A stretch of 64,000 bases of DNA from Polynucleobacter sp. JS-Mosq-20-D10 (GTDB lineage: Bacteria > Pseudomonadota > Gammaproteobacteria > Burkholderiales > Burkholderiaceae): assembly GCF_018687755.1 (NCBI RefSeq), contig NZ_CP061305.1, positions 805,099 to 869,098 of the forward strand, read 5' to 3'. Made by a program: the position numbers and the translations under genes. Each line of letters begins with the position of its first letter. Position 1 is the first letter of the stretch. Of the stretch, positions 39,240-47,106 are shown piece after piece. The notes under the pieces were generated by a model, which saw nothing but the letters and a program-made list of their open reading frames with translations, ran no database searches and was not told the origin of the DNA.

Positions 39240-39266
39240 GTAATGGCATTAATGCGAATGCAGAAA

Positions 39267-39575
39267 TTAAGCCTTCTTGGCGTAAGCAGAGCACCAGCCT
39301 TTGCCAGCAACTTTCTTAGTTCCAAATAAAGAACAGCCTCCAGTTGCATCGCCAACTTTACCTTGGAACAATGCGCAGTTATCACACTCTTGACCAGCAG
39401 CATATTTTGCATACTTTGCCTTATCAACAGTTGTGGCAACCGCTTTGTAACCTAAAGCAGCGGCTTGTGGATCAGTTTCAGCAACCATGGCTTGGGCTTG
39501 AACTTTACCGTTCAAAGCCAGCGTACAGGCACCAGCAGCAGACAAAATCATAAATTGGCGACGACTATTTTTCAT
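39267..39575 (-). CDS. High-potential iron-sulfur protein (HiPIP)
   Basis: 102-residue precursor. A Tat-type signal (SRRQFMILSAAGA) precedes a short domain with the four cluster cysteines in CDNCALF, GGCSLF and GWCSAYAKKA order. HiPIPs carry one electron in the periplasm between cytochromes and oxidases or reaction centres. Start at ATG 39575 gives the twin-arginine signal; the longer frame adds unlikely residues. Its location opposite the sulfide dehydrogenase genes suggests it accepts electrons from sulfur oxidation. Confidence 0.9.
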   Translation of the reverse strand: MKNSRRQFMILSAAGACTLALNGKVQAQAMVAETDPQAAALGYKAVATTVDKAKYAKYAAGQECDNCALFQGKVGDATGGCSLFGTKKVAGKGWCSAYAKKA

Positions 39576-39713
39576 ACGGACTCCAAGGTTAAACATAAGG
39601 AACTTCAAATACTTACTAAAAAGCATATTAAAGGCAGTAAAGTCACCCGCAATAGGGGTTTCTCAGTATGAAGTTTATTAATTCTTGCAGGTACATTAAT
39701 GGGGTATGCATAA

Positions 39714-39729
39714 ATGCGTATATATGCAT
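39714..39729. promoter_or_regulatory. Palindrome site 2 (ATGCGTATATATGCAT)
   Basis: Differs from site 1 at one position. It is placed between the divergent HiPIP and cytochrome c genes, 139 bases upstream of the HiPIP start. Confidence 0.55.
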
Positions 39730-39778
39730 TTAAATCATGTTCCTTATTTACAACTGAATGACTGCAGATTCTTGATGA

Positions 39779-39800
39779 ATTCACTAACGTTGTAGTGAAT
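39779..39800. promoter_or_regulatory. Inverted repeat ATTCACTA/TAGTGAAT
   Basis: Perfect eight-bp arms with six-base spacer ACGTTG, 120 bases upstream of the cytochrome c gene. The ends ATTC...GAAT recall SqrR-type operators, but the spacing differs from the published pattern as I remember it. Confidence 0.45.
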
Positions 39801-39919
39801 ACCCTAATAAAGTAAAAATCAGTCTAAGTGGAAACACCAATTTCGAGATTGCCTGATTAGTATGAGGTTATTAAGTATTACCCCTTAAAACAGCTTTATG
39901 TAAGACGGAGACAATCCCT

Positions 39920-40249
39920 ATGCAAGTGAAGTATTTAAAACCAATAGTTGTGGTGAGTGTTTTGCTTGGCCTTGGTCAATGGAGTGCGCTAAGTTTCGCG
40001 CAAACTGCCGACCAACTCTATAAACGCGGTCTTGCTGCTACCTGCGCTAACTGTCATGGCACGGATGGTAAGGGGGTGGTTGATGGAGGCATGCCACTAA
40101 TTAACAATCTCACTAGCGCGCAAATGCTGGAGAAATTAAAGGCATATAAGTCTGGAGCTTTAGAGGGCACTATCATGCCGCAACTTGCTAAAGGCTATAC
40201 AGACGAACAACTCATCACCATTGCCAATCAGCTTGGCAAAAAACAATAA
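39920..40249 (+). CDS. fccA: Monohaem cytochrome c subunit of sulfide dehydrogenase
   Basis: 109-residue exported class I cytochrome c: signal peptide ending SFAQ near 28, haem motif CANCHG and a distal Met in TIMPQLAKGYTDEQL. It is nine bases before the flavoprotein gene, so it is the electron-accepting partner of flavocytochrome c. Family members can have one or two haems; only one CxxCH is present here. Confidence 0.88.
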   Translation: MQVKYLKPIVVVSVLLGLGQWSALSFAQTADQLYKRGLAATCANCHGTDGKGVVDGGMPLINNLTSAQMLEKLKAYKSGALEGTIMPQLAKGYTDEQLITIANQLGKKQ

Positions 40250-40258
40250 GGAGGCGTC

Positions 40259-41536
40259 ATGGATCGTCGACATTTTATAGGTCATAGCGCTGCAGCAGTA
40301 GGTCTACTTGCAGGTCTCTCTGGTCAAACCAGAGCAGCTAGTTTGCAAAAAGCAGAAATATTAGTCATTGGCGGTGGATATGGCGGTGCTACTGCTGCCA
40401 AATATTTACGCATGTTCTCCAACAATACTGCCAGGGTTACCCTGATTGAGCCAAATACTTCCTTTATCTCCTGTCCAATGTCTAACTTAGTCATTGGCGG
40501 CTCACGAACTATGGCAGAAATTACCTCGCCATATGACACTCTTAGTAAGCGTCATGGAATTAAGATTATTCAAGATAGCGTAGTCAGTATTGATCCTACT
40601 CAAAAGACCGTGAAACTCGCCTCCGGAAAAACATTGCGCTATGACAAAGCAGTGGTCTCTCCCGGCATTAGTTTGAACATGAATACTATTGAAGGTCTGG
40701 CGCAGGCCAATAAGGACGGCATAACTCTACAAGCTTGGAAAGCAGGCGCAGAAACCGTGGCTCTGCATAAGCAAGTGGCTGCGATGCGTGAAGGTGGTAC
40801 TTACGTTATTAGTATTCCAGAGGCGCCTTATCGCTGCCCTCCTGGCCCTTACGAGCGTGCCTGTCAAGTTGCAAGCTATCTCAAGCAACATAACTCAAAG
40901 GGCAAGGTCTTAATTTTAGATGCCAATCAAGACGTAGTATCTAAAGCGGGCTTATTCAAAAAAGTATGGGCTGAGCAATACGCTGGCATGATTGAATATC
41001 TACCTAAGCACAATGTTGTTGGTGTTGATGCTAAAAATAAGATAGTCAAACTCGAAGTGCAAGATGATGTCAAAGCTGATGTACTCAATTTGCTACCCCA
41101 GATGGCAGCTGGTGAAATTGCTGTCAAAACTGGCTTAGCCAATTCCAATGGTCGTTGGGTCAATGTGAATTACATTAACTTTGAATCTACCGCTCAAAAA
41201 GATATCCATGTACTAGGAGACTCGATTCAGATTGCACCACTGATGCCTAAGTCTGGTCATATGGCCAATCAACATGCCAAAGTGGCTGCTGCTGCGATTG
41301 TGGCCGAGCTTAGTGGCTGGGAAGTCAATCCTGCCCCTGTTCTTACCAATACTTGCTATAGCTTTGTCAACAGTAGAGAAGTGGTGCACGTTGCTAGCGT
41401 TCATCAATATAACGCCGCCGAGAAAACCTATAAAACTGTTCCAGGATCTGGTGGATTATCTCCAGCGCCAACAGTACTCGAAGGTATTTATGCTTGGGGC
41501 TGGGCGCATAACATCTGGGCAGATAGTTTGGGTTAA
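40259..41536 (+). CDS. fccB: Flavocytochrome c sulfide dehydrogenase, FAD subunit
   Basis: 425 residues. Oxidises sulfide to sulfane sulfur in the periplasm and passes electrons to the cytochrome subunit. Tat signal MDRRHFIGHSAAA, FAD-binding GGGYGGATAAKYL, Cys72 in SCPMSN, the cysteines Cys193 and Cys202 in YRCPPGPYERAC, and the C-terminal FCSD domain with NTCYSFV. GGAGG right before the ATG is a strong ribosome site. A strong terminator follows, so fccAB form their own transcript. Confidence 0.92.
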   Translation: MDRRHFIGHSAAAVGLLAGLSGQTRAASLQKAEILVIGGGYGGATAAKYLRMFSNNTARVTLIEPNTSFISCPMSNLVIGGSRTMAEITSPYDTLSKRHGIKIIQDSVVSIDPTQKTVKLASGKTLRYDKAVVSPGISLNMNTIEGLAQANKDGITLQAWKAGAETVALHKQVAAMREGGTYVISIPEAPYRCPPGPYERACQVASYLKQHNSKGKVLILDANQDVVSKAGLFKKVWAEQYAGMIEYLPKHNVVGVDAKNKIVKLEVQDDVKADVLNLLPQMAAGEIAVKTGLANSNGRWVNVNYINFESTAQKDIHVLGDSIQIAPLMPKSGHMANQHAKVAAAAIVAELSGWEVNPAPVLTNTCYSFVNSREVVHVASVHQYNAAEKTYKTVPGSGGLSPAPTVLEGIYAWGWAHNIWADSLG

Positions 41537-41554
41537 TGAAAGGGTTTGACAATT

Positions 41555-41578
41555 AAAAAGAGGCTTCGGCCTCTTTTT
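41555..41578 (+). terminator. Intrinsic terminator of fccAB
   Basis: Perfect 10-bp stem AAAAAGAGGC/GCCTCTTTTT with a TTCG tetraloop and T-run, 19 bases after the stop. Confidence 0.88.
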
Positions 41579-41751
41579 AATGCCCACCTCATGCTCTGCT
41601 TAGTAGTCATGCGCTGACATCACTAGTTACTAAGGACCAAGAGCGCAACAGGGACGACGGGGATGCGTTTAGTTTGAAGGCCATTAAGTGTGAATATAAA
41701 AAGCACTTTTCGTGCTCATGACTAATAAATAGGAGCTTAGGCTCCTTTTTT
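41579..41751 (+). other. Intergenic stretch ending in a second terminator (possible small RNA)
   Basis: About 170 bases with no ORF between the fccAB terminator and another terminator-like hairpin (AGGAGC-TTAG-GCTCCT plus TTTTTAT at 41731-41751). A further AGCAC/GTGCT hairpin lies at 41702-41715. A separate short transcript would explain two terminators in a row, but no promoter was identified. Confidence 0.3.
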
Positions 41752-41826
41752 ATGATCTAGATCAAAAACTTTAGGGTCACATCGGTTTTACTTCAATTTA
41801 AGCATTGACTTTGTATGTCGTCTTTA

Positions 41827-41850
41827 ATAATATATAAATTAATATATTAT
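41827..41850. promoter_or_regulatory. AT-rich inverted repeat before the YeeE/YedE operon
   Basis: Perfect nine-bp arms ATAATATAT and ATATATTAT around AAATTA, 27 bases upstream of the operon start. AT-rich dyads of this kind are typical ArsR/SmtB-family operators, and an ArsR gene closes the same gene row. Confidence 0.55.
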
Positions 41851-41876
41851 TAATTTATTAAATGAGGTTAACTAAG

Positions 41877-42404
41877 ATGGTAGAAAACGTTAAGGTACAC
41901 AAACCAGCGCCCTATATGAATCCTTTGTTGGCGGGAATTCTACTGGGGATGGTTTTGTTAGCCACCTTCGTAGTTACGGGTCATGGTCTTGGGGCTACAG
42001 GCTTTACAACACGCGTAGTAGCCTGGATTGGAATGTATGTCGCTCCAGTGGCAACTAATGCAAACGACTACTTAGGCGGTATGGTTGAAGAGGGCAAGCC
42101 CTTAAATGCTTGGATTACTTGGCAGGTAGTGGGTGTGGCCATAGGCGCTTTGTTATCCGCATTTTTAGCAAAGAGGATTCATATTCAGCTTGATGGCAAA
42201 AAGTTCTTAGGTGGCTCTAAGCGTCCTATGACGGCTTTATTTGGCGGCATCTTGGCGGGCTTTGGAGCGCGGGTTGCTGCGGGCTGCACTAGTGGTCTTG
42301 GTTTATCTGGCGCAGCAGTATTGAGTTTGGCTGGATTTACCTTCTTGGGAACATTCTTTGCAGTAGGCTTAATAGCAAGTCGATTCTTGAAAGAGGAGAA
42401 ATAA
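41877..42404 (+). CDS. YeeE/YedE-type (DUF395) sulfur transporter half, N-terminal unit
   Basis: 175 residues with four or five membrane segments. AGFGARVAAGCTSGLGLSGAAVLS is the DUF395 motif with the conserved membrane cysteine that in TsuA-type proteins relays thiosulfate or sulfane sulfur. ATG 41877 lies nine bases after GAGG; ATG 41862 is in frame but has no ribosome site. Paired half-size genes of this family (PmpA/PmpB-like) often go with BigR-type regulators. The second half starts two bases after its stop. Confidence 0.85.
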   Translation: MVENVKVHKPAPYMNPLLAGILLGMVLLATFVVTGHGLGATGFTTRVVAWIGMYVAPVATNANDYLGGMVEEGKPLNAWITWQVVGVAIGALLSAFLAKRIHIQLDGKKFLGGSKRPMTALFGGILAGFGARVAAGCTSGLGLSGAAVLSLAGFTFLGTFFAVGLIASRFLKEEK

Positions 42405-42405
42405 G

Positions 42406-42972
42406 ATGACTGAAATTCTTTCGGGACTTCTTTTGGGCGCAGGCTTTGGGTTTGTATTAGAGCGTGCTGGATTTGGTAACCCGAATAAATTAACAGGCCA
42501 GTTTCGTTTAACAGACTGGTCTGTATTTAAGGTGATGTTCACAGCCATTGTGTTTGCTGCGGTGGGATTAATGGCCTTAGAACATTTTGGATGGGTGGAT
42601 GCGGGTAACTTATTTGTGCCACCAGCATTTTTAGGTGCTGCAGCGTTAGGTGGGGCTTTAGTCGGTGCTGGATTTGCGATTGGTGGATATTGCCCAGGTA
42701 CATCAGTAGTGGGCTTGATGTCTGGGCGTATTGATGCGGCGATATTCTTGGTTGGCTTAATGCTTGGCACAGTATTGTTTGCGGGCATTTATCCCAATAT
42801 TGAATTCTTAACCACTTTAGGAGAATACGCAAAAGCTGACGCATTACCAGATGCCTTCAATATCTCAGGTTTATCGATCGATATTGGCATGGTCATTGCA
42901 GCAGTCGGCGTATTTGTATTGGGCTCTTGGATGGAAAGCAAATCTAAAGGCCCCGTCAGTTCACAAGTTTAA
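42406..42972 (+). CDS. YeeE/YedE-type (DUF395) sulfur transporter half, C-terminal unit
   Basis: 188 residues with five membrane segments. The second DUF395 repeat has RAGFGNPNKLTGQF near the start and GGYCPGTSVVGLMSGRIDA with its conserved cysteine. Together with the previous gene it probably forms one transporter for a sulfur species. It ends 18 bases before a small NPCGP-repeat protein. Confidence 0.85.
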   Translation: MTEILSGLLLGAGFGFVLERAGFGNPNKLTGQFRLTDWSVFKVMFTAIVFAAVGLMALEHFGWVDAGNLFVPPAFLGAAALGGALVGAGFAIGGYCPGTSVVGLMSGRIDAAIFLVGLMLGTVLFAGIYPNIEFLTTLGEYAKADALPDAFNISGLSIDIGMVIAAVGVFVLGSWMESKSKGPVSSQV

Positions 42973-42990
42973 TTATTTAAAAGGAAATAT

Positions 42991-43224
42991 ATGTCTAAGA
43001 AATCTACCGTAGCAGCATTAGCAATGGCCTTAGCTGGTTTGGCAGCAGCTCCGCTAGCACAGTCTGCTGATGCCCCCACAACACCAGCAGGTGCAGAGCA
43101 AAAGAATCCTTGCGGACCAAAAAAAGAGGCGGCTAACCCATGCGGTCCTGCGAAGAAAAAAGCAGCTAACCCATGCGGTCCAGCCAATCCTTGCGGCCCT
43201 AAAAAGCGTAAAGCTGCAGAGTAA
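42991..43224 (+). CDS. Small exported NPCGP-repeat protein
   Basis: 77 residues: a signal peptide (MSKKSTVAALAMALAGLAAAPLAQSA is its span, residues 1-26) followed by a Lys/Ala-rich chain with four NPCGP units at about residues 39, 49, 60 and 65. Each unit has one cysteine, so the mature protein offers four evenly placed thiols. The pattern has been seen in other small proteins of unknown role. In this operon a carrier of sulfane sulfur or a metal buffer is plausible but unproven. Confidence 0.7.
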   Translation: MSKKSTVAALAMALAGLAAAPLAQSADAPTTPAGAEQKNPCGPKKEAANPCGPAKKKAANPCGPANPCGPKKRKAAE

Positions 43225-43232
43225 TTATAAAA

Positions 43233-43859
43233 ATGCTAATTCAATCTAATCTTTGGTTGGCCGCTCAAGAGCTGGCAAGCATTCAAATGAAGTACGCAGA
43301 GTCTGGGCGTACTTTAAGTGAGGCTGCTTTATGCGGTGCCAAGGCATTTGTTGAATGGCAACATTACCCCGCTAATGACTTGGTAGATGAAGTGAGTGGT
43401 TATGAGTTTTATTACCACGCACATTCTGCTGATGAAATGCCTAATGGGGAGCACGGTCATTTTCATGTGATTAAGCGTAATGCAAAAGGCTTTCATCATC
43501 TGATTGGGATTGCATTAAACCAAAAGGGATTGCCAACTCGTCTGTTTACTACGAACCAGTGGGTGACAGGTGAGGAGATGGCAGATTCAACAATGGTGGT
43601 GAAGTCCATTCAGGGATTTGAAATGGTGACAAAAGGGCGCATGGCTCTAGTGACTAAGTGGATCGGCGCTTTGATCCAATTATTTGCTAAAGAGATTGAA
43701 GGATTGATTTTAGAGCGCGATCAAAAGATTGCACGGCTAGTAGCACAGCAGGGTAATCGAGAGCTTGTCCTAAATTCAAAAGAACATCATGTATTAACCG
43801 AATGCAAAATTGATCTGATGGAACGTATCTCAGACCATTTGTTAGTTGTCAATTCCTAG
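43233..43859 (+). CDS. Hypothetical protein with HAH and GEHGHFH motifs
   Basis: 208 residues, cytoplasmic. YYHAHSADEMPNGEHGHFHVIKR (about 65-88) is a His-rich, possibly metal-binding centre, followed by HHLIGIALNQKGLPTRLFTTNQWVTGE. It resembles a family of uncharacterised proteins (perhaps DUF6969) found in sulfur-metabolising bacteria, but I cannot confirm the family. It lies between the NPCGP protein and the rhodanese gene in the same operon. Confidence 0.6.
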   Translation: MLIQSNLWLAAQELASIQMKYAESGRTLSEAALCGAKAFVEWQHYPANDLVDEVSGYEFYYHAHSADEMPNGEHGHFHVIKRNAKGFHHLIGIALNQKGLPTRLFTTNQWVTGEEMADSTMVVKSIQGFEMVTKGRMALVTKWIGALIQLFAKEIEGLILERDQKIARLVAQQGNRELVLNSKEHHVLTECKIDLMERISDHLLVVNS

Positions 43860-43869
43860 AGGAGTGGAA

Positions 43870-44847
43870 ATGAAAAAGATTCAGTGGCTTTTAGCCTTAG
43901 TTCTAATAAGCTTAGTAAGCTTAGCCCAGGCAATTACCTTACCTGGTCCGGTTGTTAGCGCCGACTGGTTGGCAAACAATATGTCTGAGGTTCAAGTCAT
44001 TGAAGTGAGAACAGATTTAGCAAGTTACCTCAGAAGTCCGGAGTTTGATACAGATAAAAAAACTGGTAAGAAATTCCTCGTAGAGGTTGGTGGCCATATT
44101 GCTAATTCAACGCTCCTGGACTTTAAGAAAGTACGTGTTGAGCGTTTAGTAGATGGCAAGAAGATTAAGCATCTGATTCCTGAAAAAGCAGATTTTGAGA
44201 AGTTGGTTCAATCTCTGGGAATTAATTCCGATAAACCAATCGTCCTCGTTCCTATTGGACAAGATATGTCTGATATAGATGAAGCATTGCGAACTTATTG
44301 GTCATTCAAGGTGTATGGCGAGGATCAAGTAGCGGTATTGGATGGCGGTATGGCAGGATGGTTAAGTGAGGGTCGTGAATTTACAATTGCCAATTCTCCA
44401 AAGGCCACAGGAAATTGGATTGCAAAAGCAGAGCGTAAGGAACTAATTGCGAGTTCTAATGAAGTAGCTGCAGCATCAAAAAGTGGCAAGCCACAATTAT
44501 TGGATGCTCGTCAGCCTGCTCAATACTTAGGACTTGCAAAACGTCCTGATGTCTTAACCTTTGGCCATATTGCGGGCTCCAAAGAATTAGCTCCTGAGTT
44601 ATTAGCTAGGCCAAGCAATGGTGCATTGTATTTTTGGCAAAAGAAGACTTATGACGCATTGCTTGCAGCCAACGGTTTAAGCAGCAAGGGTCCAACCATT
44701 GCCTACTGCAATACTGGTCACTTAGCCTCTGGCGGTTGGTTTGTGATGTCAGAGTTAGTGGGTAATAAATCCACCAAGTTATATGATGGTTCTTTATATC
44801 TTTGGACTTTGGAAGGTCGTCCATTAGTTGGCGTGCCACTGAATTAA
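43870..44847 (+). CDS. Exported tandem-rhodanese sulfurtransferase
   Basis: 325 residues with a signal peptide (about 1-21). Two rhodanese domains: the first (about 25-175) lacks a catalytic cysteine, the second (about 195-320) has Cys280 in IAYCNTGHLASG. Moves sulfane sulfur to cyanide or protein thiols in the periplasm. ATG 43870 follows a GGAG site that overlaps the previous stop. In this cluster it would act on products of sulfide oxidation. Confidence 0.85.
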   Translation: MKKIQWLLALVLISLVSLAQAITLPGPVVSADWLANNMSEVQVIEVRTDLASYLRSPEFDTDKKTGKKFLVEVGGHIANSTLLDFKKVRVERLVDGKKIKHLIPEKADFEKLVQSLGINSDKPIVLVPIGQDMSDIDEALRTYWSFKVYGEDQVAVLDGGMAGWLSEGREFTIANSPKATGNWIAKAERKELIASSNEVAAASKSGKPQLLDARQPAQYLGLAKRPDVLTFGHIAGSKELAPELLARPSNGALYFWQKKTYDALLAANGLSSKGPTIAYCNTGHLASGGWFVMSELVGNKSTKLYDGSLYLWTLEGRPLVGVPLN

Positions 44848-44858
44848 GGGTGTCCACT

Positions 44859-45197
44859 ATGTCAGTCCTTGAGGCCACCTTGAATCTGAAAATGCTGCAC
44901 TCATCAGCCGAAGATGCCTGCCGCTTGATGAAAGTGCTGTCGAATAGAGATCGGATGATGTTGTTATGCCAGATTAGTCAAGGTGAAATGTGTGTAAGTG
45001 AGTTAGAGGAGTGTCTTGATATTCATCAGCCTACTTTGTCTCAGCAACTCACTGTATTGAGAAATGAAGAGTTAGTCACGACCAAAAGAGAGGGAAAGCA
45101 AATTTACTACTCTCTCTCCAATCGAGTAGCTTTAGAGGTAATCAATGTGCTTTATCAAAATTATTGCAGTACACAACCAAAAGAGGTCTTAATATGA
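44859..45197 (+). CDS. ArsR-family repressor, BigR/SqrR-like persulfide sensor candidate
   Basis: 112-residue winged-helix protein. The recognition region is HQPTLSQQLTVLRNEELV, followed by the wing KREGKQIYYSL. Cysteines lie at 21, 37, 45, 52 and 103. Cys37 and Cys103 are 66 residues apart, the same distance as the redox pair of BigR (42/108) and SqrR (41/107), and they sit at the matching helix positions. These sensors release DNA when persulfides link the pair. Its operon mates (YeeE/YedE, rhodanese) fit that role. Its stop overlaps the next start (ATGA). Confidence 0.82.
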   Translation: MSVLEATLNLKMLHSSAEDACRLMKVLSNRDRMMLLCQISQGEMCVSELEECLDIHQPTLSQQLTVLRNEELVTTKREGKQIYYSLSNRVALEVINVLYQNYCSTQPKEVLI

Positions 45198-45385
45198 AAT
45201 GCAATGTCGGTGGTATTGATCGTATCTTACGTATAGTCGTTGGCCTGGTATTGCTTGGTCTAGCAGCAACGGGAACTGTGGGTGTTTGGGGTTGGATTGG
45301 CGTTGTGCCACTAGCAACAGGATTATTTAAATTCTGCCCAGCTTATACATTGCTAGGAATTAATACCGGCAGAAATTGTGGTTGA
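45194..45385 (+). CDS. DUF2892-type small membrane protein
   Basis: 63 residues with two hydrophobic helices. The start MKCNVGGIDRILRIVVGLVLLG and the end FCPAYTLLGINTG match the inner-membrane DUF2892 domain found alone or fused to rhodaneses (YgaP). Coupled to the ArsR gene by a four-base overlap; a rhodanese gene follows 96 bases on. Confidence 0.85.
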   Translation: MKCNVGGIDRILRIVVGLVLLGLAATGTVGVWGWIGVVPLATGLFKFCPAYTLLGINTGRNCG

Positions 45386-45438
45386 GATCAATTGCTGTAG
45401 CTTCCTCAGGTTTTCTTGAGAGCTTATGTTAATAATAT

Positions 45439-45461
45439 ATGCGTATAAACGTATATACGCA
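45439..45461. promoter_or_regulatory. Palindrome site 3 before the rhodanese gene
   Basis: ATGCGTATA half site followed by a perfect CGTATATACG palindrome and CGCA, 20 bases before the rhodanese ATG. Related to sites at 38429, 39714 and 52458. Confidence 0.55.
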
Positions 45462-45481
45462 AAATATCTAAAAGGAAATCA

Positions 45482-45862
45482 ATGAAGACAGCACATGATC
45501 TAGTCACCGCAGCTAAAGCTGCGATTGATGAGGTGAGCTTGGCGGATGCCCAATTAGCTATTCAGAATTCTGATGTATTGCTCGATGTTAGGGAGGCTGA
45601 TGAATATATGAATGGCCATATCCCAGGAGCTGTTCATATTTCAAGAGGGTTGCTGGAGTTTAAGTTGAGCAATGACCCTGAATTGAGTGCACGTAGTTTA
45701 AAAATAGTTCTGTATTGTAAAAATAGTGGGAGAGCAGCATTAGCCTCTAAAGTTTTACATGAGATGGGTTATTTGCATGTTCAGTCAATTGCCGGTGGAT
45801 TTGATGCGTGGGCTGGGGCGGGTAATCCTGTGGCTAAGCCAGAGGCAATTAAATTTGAGTAA
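45482..45862 (+). CDS. Rhodanese-like sulfurtransferase
   Basis: 126-residue single-domain cytoplasmic rhodanese. DVREADEYMNGHIPGAVHISRG is the substrate-entry motif and Cys79 in LYCKNSGRAA the catalytic cysteine. AAAGGAAATC before the ATG supplies the ribosome site. It is the last gene of the first unit; att copy 2 begins 91 bases after its stop. Confidence 0.9.
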   Translation: MKTAHDLVTAAKAAIDEVSLADAQLAIQNSDVLLDVREADEYMNGHIPGAVHISRGLLEFKLSNDPELSARSLKIVLYCKNSGRAALASKVLHEMGYLHVQSIAGGFDAWAGAGNPVAKPEAIKFE

Positions 45863-45952
45863 GAATTATCTCTACCGATACACCCTGTAACATTGGCCAT
45901 CTTATGCTGTAAGCAATTGAAATTATTGGATATTCGAGCGGCTACAATTTCC

Positions 45953-45998
45953 TCTAAGGCGTAGGTCGCACGTTCGAATCGTGCTGGGCAGGCCAAAT
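45953..45998 (+). repeat. Internal att: 46-bp tRNA-Arg 3'-end repeat, copy 2
   Basis: Identical over 46 bp to the tRNA-Arg 3' end. The bases upstream do not complete a tRNA, so it is only an attachment-site copy. It divides the inserted DNA into units of 12.36 and 13.70 kb. Confidence 0.93.
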
Positions 45999-46126
45999 AG
46001 TCTTGGTCCGTACCGGACACATGGTTTTTTGTATCAGCCCATTGAGCAAATATTGATCTTAATCGTCAATCATATGAAACACCGAAGTAGGACTTAGGTG
46101 GCCTTTCACAGGCCCCTAAATTAACC

Positions 46127-47077
46127 TTAATTTACTTTGACACCCTTTTCTTTAAAGTACTTTAATGCGCCTGGATGATAGGCAATCGGTGAGGCATTCG
46201 CTTTTTGGTTCTCTAGCTTGATATTTCTGTACTCAGCATGTGAGCGGACAAGTTCAAGTTGATTATCAAAAATAGCTTTAACAATTTTGTATGCCTCTGC
46301 ATCAGACATAGAAGCGTTCACAACTAATAGATTGGCAACTGCTGCAACTTTGTTATCTTTTTCCATACCGCTATAAGTTTGCTTTGTAATCTCAGATGGG
46401 AAATACAGATTGCCATATTTTTTATTCATAGCAGGGACTTCAGCATTGGTGTCCACCATGACAATTTTCATGCCAGGACTATTTGCTAAATCGGTAACAG
46501 CAGCAGTTGGTAAGCCGCCTACCCAAAAGAAAGCATCAATCTTGCGGTCTTTCACGGCATTAACAGATTCTGCAACGCTCAAACGCTCACGCTTGACATC
46601 TTTGTCTTTGTCCAACCCTGCAGCCTCTAACAAGCGAAAAGCCATTACTTCTGTAGCACTGCCTGGTGCGCCTGTACTGATGCGCTTACCTTTGAGATCT
46701 TTCATGGTCTTAATGCCAGTCGATTCGACGGTAGCAACGTGCATGAGGTTTGGATACAGAATCAGTAAGTTGCGTAAATCTACTGGCTTGCCCTTGAATT
46801 TATCTTCACCATCTTTAGCATCTTTGGCAGCATCAGCCATTGAGAAACCAACATAAGGTTTGCCAGTGCCAACGAGTTTTAAATTATCAACTGAGCCGCC
46901 TGTAACTTCAGCGGTTGCTGACATTCCTGGTACATGCTTGGATAAGACTGAGGCAAGACCACCACCCATTGGGTAGTAAACGCCACCAGTACCACCGGTT
47001 GCGATAGAAATGTTTTGCGCTTGTGCACTTGCCCACAAAAAGCTGAGAGAAAGCGCAATGATTTTAAGTAGTTTCAT
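46127..47077 (-). CDS. TAXI-family TRAP transporter solute-binding protein
   Basis: 316-residue periplasmic receptor: signal peptide (about 1-20), then ISIATGGTGGVYYPMGGGLASVLSKHVPG, the TAXI hallmark. Other typical segments are GSVDNLKLVGTGK and STGAPGSATEVMAFRLLEAAG. TRAP receptors work with DctQM-type membrane subunits, none of which is in the window. It may serve a fused transporter elsewhere or be an orphan carried on the island. Confidence 0.88.
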   Translation of the reverse strand: MKLLKIIALSLSFLWASAQAQNISIATGGTGGVYYPMGGGLASVLSKHVPGMSATAEVTGGSVDNLKLVGTGKPYVGFSMADAAKDAKDGEDKFKGKPVDLRNLLILYPNLMHVATVESTGIKTMKDLKGKRISTGAPGSATEVMAFRLLEAAGLDKDKDVKRERLSVAESVNAVKDRKIDAFFWVGGLPTAAVTDLANSPGMKIVMVDTNAEVPAMNKKYGNLYFPSEITKQTYSGMEKDNKVAAVANLLVVNASMSDAEAYKIVKAIFDNQLELVRSHAEYRNIKLENQKANASPIAYHPGALKYFKEKGVKVN

Positions 47078-47106
47078 TTTTAGTATTTAAATATTTGTTA
47101 ATTCAA

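Larger units (their letters stand above)
39576..39919. other. Divergent regulatory region between HiPIP and sulfide dehydrogenase genes
   Basis: 344 bases without an ORF. It contains palindrome site 2 (39714-39729) and an inverted repeat at 39779-39800, both suited to controlling the two divergent genes. Confidence 0.55.

Noticed and set aside
45953..45998. Second and third tRNA-Arg genes
   Set aside because: Only the 3' half from the anticodon onward is present at 45953 and 59655; the 5' half is missing, so they are att copies.
45781..46020. Minus-strand frames reading ACPARFERATYALE near 33.5, 45.9 and 59.7 kb
   Set aside because: They are translations of the tRNA-Arg gene and of its att copies, a known annotation artefact, not proteins.
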